Shown here: positions 22,323-28,418 of the stretch, piece after piece
Position numbering within the stretch: position 1 is the stretch's first letter
How the letters are laid out: each line of letters opens with the position of its first letter
DNA from: VRUE01 sp040904405
GTDB lineage: Bacteria > Actinomycetota > Thermoleophilia > Solirubrobacterales > 70-9
Direction of reading: 5' to 3'
Length of the DNA stretch: 29,977 bases
Assembly: GCA_040904405.1 (NCBI GenBank)
Contig: JBBDTK010000093.1
Location: forward strand, 1 to 29,977
Made by a program: the position numbers and the translations under genes
The notes under the pieces: model-generated
The model's input: the letters and a program-made list of their open reading frames with translations, nothing else
Database searches by the model: none
Told to the model about the DNA's origin: nothing

Positions 22323-23318
22323 GTGAAGCCTCGCCGCGGCCCGGCGCTCGCGATCGCGCTGCTGACGGCAGCGTTCGCGAGCGCCGGCTGCGGCGCCGGC
22401 GCCGGCGAGGAGGTGGGGGAGGCCTCGCTGACCGTCAGCCGCGACTACGGCGTCGAGCGGATCCTCGGGCCGGCGCGCGAGCCGGTCGAGGAGTCCGACA
22501 CGGTGATGCGGCTGCTCGATCGCGAGGCCGAGGTCTCCACCCGCTACGGCGGCGGCTTCGTCAGCTCGATCGAGGGCCTGGCGGAAGCGGTCGAGGACGG
22601 CCGCCGCTATGACTGGTTCTTCTACGTGAACGGGGTCGAGGCGCCGGTCGGCGCCGCCGAGTTCGACCTGGGCGGCGGCGAGGCGGTCTGGTGGGACTAC
22701 CGCGCCTGGACGGCGGCCTCGCGGGTACCGGCGGTGGTCGGCTCCTTCCCGCGGCCGCTGGCAGGTGGCTACGAGGGACGCGAGCGGCCGGTCGCGCTCG
22801 AGTGCCGCGGCGCCGGCGCCGCCTGCGGGCTGGCGCGGCTGAGATTGCGCCGCGCCGGGGTGCGCGTTGGCGCTTACGACCGCTACGCGAATGCGAATGC
22901 GAATGCGGGTCGGGAGGAGGGCCCGCCGGCCGCAGCGGGGAGGCCACCCGCGGGGGCGATCCGGGTCCTGGTCGGCCCCTGGGCGCGGCTGCGAAGCGAC
23001 CCCGCCGCGGCGCAGCTCGAGCGGGGCCCGCAGGTCAGCGGCGTCTTCGCCGAGCTCGTCCGGTCAGAGGACGGCTACGGGCTCGTCGGCGTCGACGAAG
23101 ACGGTCAGCGGGCGCGCCGCTTCGGCCGCGGCGCCGGCATCGTCGCCGCCACCCGGCGCAACGGCGCCCCGCCGGTCTGGCTCCTCACCGGTCCGACCGC
23201 GCGCGGCGCGCTGGCCGCGGCGCGATCGCTCGACAGCGCGGCGCTGCGCGACCGCTACGCGGTCGCCGTCGAGGGCGACGCGCAGGTCCCGCTACCGCTC
23301 CCAGGAGGCCCCCGATGA
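22323..23318 (+). CDS. DUF4430 lipoprotein, putative corrinoid-binding
   Basis: A 331-residue lipoprotein (GTG 22323; lipobox TAAFASAGC with Cys near residue 23). The DUF4430 core SDTVMRLLDREAEVSTRYGG, YDWFFYVNGVEAPVGAAEFD and LGGGEAVWWDYRAW spans about residues 30-140. A C-terminal part with a Gly/Ala-rich linker follows, e.g. the NANANAG repeat from an in-frame GCGAAT triplication near 22887, then an alpha/beta segment with no recognised fold. It starts 4 bases after the previous stop. Together with the preceding gene it makes two different DUF4430 proteins, possibly a capture pair. Confidence 0.85.
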   Translation: MKPRRGPALAIALLTAAFASAGCGAGAGEEVGEASLTVSRDYGVERILGPAREPVEESDTVMRLLDREAEVSTRYGGGFVSSIEGLAEAVEDGRRYDWFFYVNGVEAPVGAAEFDLGGGEAVWWDYRAWTAASRVPAVVGSFPRPLAGGYEGRERPVALECRGAGAACGLARLRLRRAGVRVGAYDRYANANANAGREEGPPAAAGRPPAGAIRVLVGPWARLRSDPAAAQLERGPQVSGVFAELVRSEDGYGLVGVDEDGQRARRFGRGAGIVAATRRNGAPPVWLLTGPTARGALAAARSLDSAALRDRYAVAVEGDAQVPLPLPGGPR

Positions 23319-23382
23319 GCTTTCGGTGCGCCCCTTGCCCGCCAGATAGGCATAAAGCGCAGCGGAAGGGCGACGGGCGACT

Positions 23383-24363
23383 ATGAGATCGCCGTTCGCC
23401 TACACGCCCCGCCCCGGGCCGCTGCAGTCGGCCTCGCCCGGCGCGGCGGTCGCCTACCTCGGCGCCCAGGTCGCCGTAGCCTTACTCTACTCGAGCCCAC
23501 TGGTGCTGGCCGCGGCCNNNNNNNNNNCCCCCCCCGCCGCGATCGCCGGCTGCCTCGCCGGGGCCGGCCGGGCGGTGCGGGCGGCGTTGCGGATGGGCCT
23601 CAGCCTGGCGCTGCTGATCGTCGTCGTCAACGCCCTCGTCGTCAACCGCGGCGAGACCGTGCTGCTGCGGCTCGGCGAGTGGCCCCTGCTGGGCCGGGTC
23701 GACGTAACCGCCGAGGCGCTCGCCGCCGGCGCCGCGATCGGCCTGCGCGCCGCCGTCGCGATGGTCGCCTTCGCCGTCTACTCCTCCTGCGTCGACCCCG
23801 ACCGGGTGCTGCGGGCGCTGCGCCCGCTCGCCGGCCGCTCGGCGCTGACCGCGGCGCTGATCTCGCGCCTGGTCCCGGTCGCCGCCGCCGACGCCGCCCG
23901 CCTGCGCGACGCCGGCAGGCTGCGCGGCCCGGCGGCAGCCGGCGTCGGCCGCGCCGCCCTCGTCCGCCGCCTGCTGGCCGGCTCGCTCGACCGGGCGGTG
24001 GACGTAGCGGCCACGCTCGAGCTGCGCGGCTACGGCCTGGCGAGCCCAGGCGCTGCGCGGGGCGGTGTCCTCGGTCGGTTGGATCGGGTCACGCACAAAA
24101 AAGTGCGCTCCCCTCACCGCCCTCCCTGCGTCCTAGCCCCGCTTGGTCCGGCACTCGCCAGGCTCCGGTTTCAGTCACGTTACGACGGCCGGTTCTACGC
24201 GACGGGCGCGATCGTCCTCGCCGCCGCAATCGCCGGCAAGCTGCTGGGGGCGGATCGGTTCGACGCCTATCCCACGGTCGAGATCGGCGTTGGCGCGGCG
24301 ACCGCAGGCCTCTCGGTGCTGATCGTCGCCGCCGGGCTGGCGCCCTGGAGGCGCGATGGCTGA
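23383..24363 (+). CDS. cbiQ: ECF transporter T component (EcfT/CbiQ family)
   Basis: A 326-residue membrane protein. Visible: several hydrophobic segments (VAYLGAQVAVALLYSSPLVL, MGLSLALLIVVVNALVV, GLRAAVAMVAFAVYSS), the cytoplasmic helix region DPDRVLRALRPLAGRSALTA, and the ARG-type motif ATLELRGYGLAS. It couples ATP hydrolysis in the double ATPase to the S component. A 10-N gap (23518-23527) lies in the N-terminal part. The segment from about residue 225 to 268 (THKKVRSPHRPPCVLAPLGP then ALARLRFQSRYDGRF) is longer than usual and may contain an inserted repeat. The stop overlaps the next start by 8 bases. Confidence 0.88.
   Translation: MRSPFAYTPRPGPLQSASPGAAVAYLGAQVAVALLYSSPLVLAAAXXXXPPAAIAGCLAGAGRAVRAALRMGLSLALLIVVVNALVVNRGETVLLRLGEWPLLGRVDVTAEALAAGAAIGLRAAVAMVAFAVYSSCVDPDRVLRALRPLAGRSALTAALISRLVPVAAADAARLRDAGRLRGPAAAGVGRAALVRRLLAGSLDRAVDVAATLELRGYGLASPGAARGGVLGRLDRVTHKKVRSPHRPPCVLAPLGPALARLRFQSRYDGRFYATGAIVLAAAIAGKLLGADRFDAYPTVEIGVGAATAGLSVLIVAAGLAPWRRDG
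23518..23527. other. Assembly gap (10 N)
   Basis: Ten N followed by a run of eight C. The gap lies in the first membrane segments of the T-component gene. Length is a placeholder. Confidence 1.
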
Positions 24364-26059
24364 GATAGCAACCGCCCGCGCCGCCCCCGTCCTCGCGATC
24401 GAGGGCCTGAGCTACGCCTACCCGACCGCGGCCGGGCCGACGAGCGCTGCATTTGCCTCCAATAGGGGGGTCAATGCAGCGCTCGCGCTCCGCGACGTCT
24501 CGCTCGACCTCGCCGCGGGCGAGTTCGCGCTGCTGGCCGGCCGCTCGGCCTGCGGCAAGACGACCCTGCTGCGCGCCGCCTGCGGCCTCGTCCCGCACTT
24601 CCACGGCGGCGAGATCGAGGGGAGCGTCCACGTTGCCGGCATCGACGCGATCGCCAGCGGCCCGGGCGAGCTCGCCGCAGTCGTCGGCTACGTCGCCCAG
24701 GACCCCGAGACCCAGGTCGTCTCGACCACCGTCGCCGCCGAGCTGGAGCTCCCGCTCGAGCTGCGCGGGCAACCCGCCGCCTCGCGTGCAAGGGCCGTAG
24801 AGGAGGTGGCCCTGGCCCTCGCCATCCCGCACCTGCTGGAGAGAACGGTGGACACGCTTTCGGGTGGCGAGCTTCAACGGGTCGCCCTCGCTGCCGCTCT
24901 GGTGACGCGCCCCCAGCTCGTCCTCCTCGACGAGCCCACCTCCCAGCTCGACCCGGTAGCCGGCGACGAGCTGATCTGGCTGCTGCGCCGCTTGAACGAG
25001 GAGTGGGGGGTCTCGATCCTCCTCGCCGAGCACCGCCTCGAGCGCTGCCTCCCCGCCGCCGACCGGGTGATCGCCATGGACTCCGCAGCGATCGCCTACG
25101 ACGGCGCCCCCGCCGGCTTCCTCGCCTGGGCCCAGTCCAACGACCCCGCCCTCGAGACCCCGGCCGCCCGCCTTTTCTCCCTTGCCGGCATCGAACCCCT
25201 ACCCACGGGCGTTCGCCAGGCGCGCCAGGCTCTGTCCGCCGAGCCGCCGGGGAGGGGGGAGGGGGACAGCCCCCGCTGTCTTCGGAAAAAGTTGAGAGAG
25301 GAGGGTGTCCCCCTCCCCCCGCCACAAGCCGCTTCGTCCCTGGCCTGTCGCAACCTCTGGGTCGAGCTGGGCGAGAGGGATGCGCGGCGCGACGTGTTGC
25401 GGGGCATCGACCTGAGCGTCAAACGGGGTGAGCGAGTTGCGCTGATGGGGCGCAACGGCGCCGGCAAGAGCACCTTGCTGCGGGCGATGGCGGGGTTGAC
25501 CGAACCGGTGAAGGGGAGGGCCGAGCTGCCCGGCGGCATCGCCCTGCTGACCCAGACTCCCGGCGACTACCTGGTCCGCGAGCGGGTCGGCGACGAGCTG
25601 CCGGGGGATGTCGGGTTGGCGGGGCTGCGACTCGTCGGCCTGGACGAGAAGATCGACGCCGACCCGCGCGACCTCTCCGGCGGCGAGCGGCAGCGACTGG
25701 CGCTGGCGATCGCCCTGGCGGGCCGGATGGAGGGTGACGAGCTGCCGGGCCTGGTCGCCCTCGACGAGCCGACGCGCGGCATGGATCGCGCCCGCAAGCG
25801 CGACCTGACCGAGACGATCGCCGCGCTCGCGGGCCGCGGCGCCGCGGCGCTCGTCGCCACCCACGACGTCGAGTTCGCCGCCGAGTTCGCCGAGCGCGTC
25901 GTCCTGCTCGGCGACGGCGTCGTGATCGCCGACGGGCCGGCCGCGGAGGTGCTCTCCGGCGGCTGGTACTTCGCCACCGAGGTGGCGCGCATCCTCGACC
26001 GCCCCGGGGTCATCACCCCGGAGCAGGGGGCGGCTGCGCTGGCGGAGGGGCTGCGGTGA
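24356..26059 (+). CDS. ECF transporter fused double ATPase (EcfA-EcfA')
   Basis: A 567-residue protein with two ABC ATPase domains. Domain 1: LLAGRSACGKTTLLRAACG, LSGGELQRVALAAAL and LVLLDEPTSQLDP. Domain 2 (from about residue 330): LMGRNGAGKSTLLRAMAG, LSGGERQRLALAIALAG and LVALDEPTRGMDRA. The Walker A, signature and Walker B motifs are complete in both, and H-loops are present (AEHRLE, ATHDVE). It energises the T/S membrane pair. Two palindromic elements add extra residues in frame: one between YPTAAGPT and ALRDVSL in domain 1, and one in the linker (GRGEGDSPRCLRKKLREEGV). Stop and next start overlap as GTGA. Confidence 0.92.
   Translation: MAEIATARAAPVLAIEGLSYAYPTAAGPTSAAFASNRGVNAALALRDVSLDLAAGEFALLAGRSACGKTTLLRAACGLVPHFHGGEIEGSVHVAGIDAIASGPGELAAVVGYVAQDPETQVVSTTVAAELELPLELRGQPAASRARAVEEVALALAIPHLLERTVDTLSGGELQRVALAAALVTRPQLVLLDEPTSQLDPVAGDELIWLLRRLNEEWGVSILLAEHRLERCLPAADRVIAMDSAAIAYDGAPAGFLAWAQSNDPALETPAARLFSLAGIEPLPTGVRQARQALSAEPPGRGEGDSPRCLRKKLREEGVPLPPPQAASSLACRNLWVELGERDARRDVLRGIDLSVKRGERVALMGRNGAGKSTLLRAMAGLTEPVKGRAELPGGIALLTQTPGDYLVRERVGDELPGDVGLAGLRLVGLDEKIDADPRDLSGGERQRLALAIALAGRMEGDELPGLVALDEPTRGMDRARKRDLTETIAALAGRGAAALVATHDVEFAAEFAERVVLLGDGVVIADGPAAEVLSGGWYFATEVARILDRPGVITPEQGAAALAEGLR
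24441..24485. repeat. Palindromic element in the first ATPase domain
   Basis: Perfect 13-base arms (24441-24453 CGAGCGCTGCATT and 24473-24485 AATGCAGCGCTCG) enclose a 19-base centre TGCCTCCAATAGGGGGGTC. It is in frame and adds about 15 residues between the first strand and the A-loop strand. The layout matches the 8413-8461 element (GAG, TGCA, TTT, CC-CC, ATA, GG-GG, TGCA, CTC). Confidence 0.85.
25254..25320. repeat. Inverted-repeat element in the linker of the double ATPase
   Basis: Perfect 15-base arms GGGGGGAGGGGGACA (25254-25268) and TGTCCCCCTCCCCCC (25306-25320) enclose a 37-base centre containing CTGTCTTCGGAAAAAGTTGA. It lies in frame in the linker between the two ATPase domains. It differs in sequence from the other two palindromes, so it is a second type. 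Confidence 0.85.
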
Positions 26060-27906
26060 CCTGGGAGCTGGCCAGCTTCCTGATCCTCGGCGCAGCCCTG
26101 CTCGGCGGCTTCGCCTGGTACGAGCGCTCGCGCCCGACCTCGCAGGTGGTGGCGCTGGTCGCGGCGCTGGCGGCGCTGGCGGTCGCCGGGCGGGTGGCCT
26201 TCGCGGCGCTGCCCAACGTCGTTGCCACCACCGACATCGTCGTCTTCTCCGGCTTCGCGCTCGGCCCGGGCCCCGGCTTCGCCGTCGGCGCCCTCGCCGG
26301 GCTGGTCTCCAACTTCTGGCTCGGCCAGGGACCGTGGACTCCGTGGCAGATGGCGGGGTGGGGAATGTGCGGGGTGCTCGGGGCCGCCCTGGCCCTGGTC
26401 CGGCCCCGCGCCGGCCGCCTCACTCTGGCCGCTTTCTGCGCCCTGGCCGGCATCGCGTACGGCGCTCTGCTGAACTTCTCTCTGATGGCCACCTACGGAG
26501 GAGAGCTCTCATGGCAGCGATTCCTGGCGCTGGAGTCGCGTGCCGTGCCCTTCGACGCCGCCCACGCGATCGGCAACGCGACCCTGGCCCTGATCGCCGG
26601 CCCGGCGATGGTGCGGGCGCTGACCCGCTTCCGCGAGCGCTTCCAGTGGCGCGCCCCGGCGGTCGCCTCGCTGCTCCTGCTCGGCCTCGCCCTGATCACC
26701 GCGCTGCCGGCGCCGGCGCAGGCCAACGACGTCGATCGCGCGGCGAGCTGGCTGGTCGCGGCGCAGAACGCGGACGGCGGCTGGGGCGCCTCGCCCGGGG
26801 ACGACTCGGCCGCCGACATAACCGCCTGGACGATGCTCGGGTTGGAGGCCGCGGGCCGCAACCCGCTCGACCTCGTCTCCCGCCGCGGCCGCAACCCGGT
26901 CGGCTACCTGCGCTCGCAGGTCGGCGAGCTGAACAGCCCCGGCGACCTGGCGCGGACGATCCTCGCCCTGCAGGGCGCCGGGGTGAATCCCCGCGCCTTC
27001 GGCGGCCGCGACCTGGTCGGGGCGCTGGCCAAGCGCCGCCGCGACGACGGCTCCTTCGCCGGCTGGCCGGGATCGACCGCCTTCGCGATCATTGCCCTGC
27101 GCAAGGCCGGCGCCAGCGGGCTCGACGCTTCGATCTCGTGGCTGATCGGGGCGCAGAACGAGAACGGCGGCTGGGGCGACCTGCCCAACTCGACCAGCAC
27201 CGCGGACGGGACCGGCGCCGCGCTGCAGGCGATCGCGCAGACCAGGGCCGCCGAGCGCGGCCTCTCCTACCTGCGCAAGGCGCAGCGCCCCAACGGCGGC
27301 TATCCCACCGGCGGCAGCGGCGCGGTCAACTCGCAATCGACCGCCTGGGCGGTGCAGGGCATGCTCGCCCTCGGCGCCAACGCCGGCAAGGCGCTCGACT
27401 ACCTCGCCGCCCGCCAGGACGACGACGGCCACTACCGCTACTCGGCCTCCAGCGACCAGACCCCGGTCTGGGTGACCGGCCAGGTGCTGACCGCGGTCGC
27501 CGGCAAGTTCTTCCCGGTCCCGGCGCCGCCGCGACGGTCGACCGCCGAGCCGGGAACGGATGGTTCGGATCCGGAGTCGACCGGGCCGGCCCCGCCCGCG
27601 AGCGACGCCGCGCCCCCGCTGACCCTGCCCGAGTCCTTCCGCGGCGGTGGCTCCGGCCTCCCCGCGCCGCCGCCGGCGGGCGGCGTGCCGGTGCCGCCCT
27701 CCGCGACCCCCGGCCCGAGCCCGGGCCTGCCGCTGCCCGGCGGCGGCCTCGAGGGCGATGACCCGGAACCGCAGCCGGCCGCGCCGCCCTTCGAAGCGGG
27801 CGAGAACCCCGGGCCCGAGCCCTGGGCGCCGGTCGGGGTCGGCCTCGGCACCGGCGGCCTAGCCCTCGGCGGCGTCCTCTTCTTCGGCCGCCGCTTCGGC
27901 TGGTGA
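26056..27906 (+). CDS. ECF S component fused to an extracellular alpha/alpha-toroid domain
   Basis: A 616-residue fusion. Residues 1-195 form an ECF-type substrate-binding membrane protein with about six hydrophobic segments and the loop ATTDIVVFSGFALGPGPGFA. A further membrane segment (about 200-223, ending ALPAPAQA) leads outside. Residues 229-485 hold five prenyltransferase/squalene-cyclase-type repeats: SWLVAAQNADGGWG, LAKRRRDDGSFAGW, SWLIGAQNENGGWGD, SYLRKAQRPNGGYP and YLAARQDDDGHYRY. A Pro/Gly-rich linker (490-590) ends in a C-terminal membrane anchor. The toroid has the same fold class as the alpha domain of intrinsic factor/transcobalamin, and the operon also encodes the beta-domain relatives, so B12 capture is the natural hypothesis. 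The GTG 26056 start overlaps the ATPase stop by 4 bases. Confidence 0.85.
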   Translation: MTWELASFLILGAALLGGFAWYERSRPTSQVVALVAALAALAVAGRVAFAALPNVVATTDIVVFSGFALGPGPGFAVGALAGLVSNFWLGQGPWTPWQMAGWGMCGVLGAALALVRPRAGRLTLAAFCALAGIAYGALLNFSLMATYGGELSWQRFLALESRAVPFDAAHAIGNATLALIAGPAMVRALTRFRERFQWRAPAVASLLLLGLALITALPAPAQANDVDRAASWLVAAQNADGGWGASPGDDSAADITAWTMLGLEAAGRNPLDLVSRRGRNPVGYLRSQVGELNSPGDLARTILALQGAGVNPRAFGGRDLVGALAKRRRDDGSFAGWPGSTAFAIIALRKAGASGLDASISWLIGAQNENGGWGDLPNSTSTADGTGAALQAIAQTRAAERGLSYLRKAQRPNGGYPTGGSGAVNSQSTAWAVQGMLALGANAGKALDYLAARQDDDGHYRYSASSDQTPVWVTGQVLTAVAGKFFPVPAPPRRSTAEPGTDGSDPESTGPAPPASDAAPPLTLPESFRGGGSGLPAPPPAGGVPVPPSATPGPSPGLPLPGGGLEGDDPEPQPAAPPFEAGENPGPEPWAPVGVGLGTGGLALGGVLFFGRRFGW

Positions 27907-28418
27907 GCATGGACGTCGAGACGGCGATACGCACCCGCCGCACCCACAAGGCGTTCGGCGCCGAGCCGCTCTCCCGCGAGCAGATCGAGGAGCTGCTCGA
28001 GCTGGCGCGCTGGGCGCCCAACCACAACCTGACCGCGCCCTGGCGCTTCCGCGTGATCGGCCCGGCGGCGCTGGCGCGGCTGAAGCGGGCGGCCGGCCCC
28101 GAGGGCGCCGCCAAGCTCGACCGCGCCCCGACCCTGATCGTCGTCTCCTGCGCGCTCGGCGCCGACCCGGTCCAGGACGAGGAGGACCTGCACGCGACCG
28201 CGGTCGCCTCCTACATTGTCCTGCTCGCCGCCCACGCCCGCGGCCTCGCCGGCTACTGGCGCACGCCGGGGCTGCTGCGCTCGAACGGGGGCCGGGAGGC
28301 GGTCGGCCTGCCCGAGCGCGAGCGCTTCGTCGGCCTGCTCCACCTCGGCCGGCCGCGGCAGCGCAAGCAGCCGCCCGAGCGCCCGCCGGTGGCGCAGACC
28401 ACCACCTACCTCGACTGA
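27903..28418 (+). CDS. Nitroreductase family protein
   Basis: A 171-residue FMN-dependent enzyme: AIRTRRTHKAFGAEPLSREQ, ARWAPNHNLTAPWRFRVIGP and AVASYIVLLAAHARGLAGYW, close in pattern to the YdjA-type nitroreductases (A-P-x-H-x-x-x-x-PWRF). It might reduce a corrinoid or an unrelated quinone/nitro compound. BluB, the DMB-forming nitroreductase relative of B12 synthesis, has different signature residues and is not favoured. GTG 27903 overlaps the upstream stop by 4 bases; ATG 27909 is an equally possible start. It may be part of the riboswitch operon. Confidence 0.85.
   Translation: MSMDVETAIRTRRTHKAFGAEPLSREQIEELLELARWAPNHNLTAPWRFRVIGPAALARLKRAAGPEGAAKLDRAPTLIVVSCALGADPVQDEEDLHATAVASYIVLLAAHARGLAGYWRTPGLLRSNGGREAVGLPERERFVGLLHLGRPRQRKQPPERPPVAQTTTYLD

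Noticed and set aside
22887..22910. GCGAAT repeat as a regulatory or CRISPR-like array
   Set aside because: Only about three hexamer units in frame, encoding Asn-Ala repeats in a linker; simple slippage explains it. No CRISPR array was seen anywhere in the window.
27903..28418. BluB (5,6-dimethylbenzimidazole synthase)
   Set aside because: The protein is shorter and has the YdjA-type APNHNLTAPWRF segment rather than BluB signature residues.
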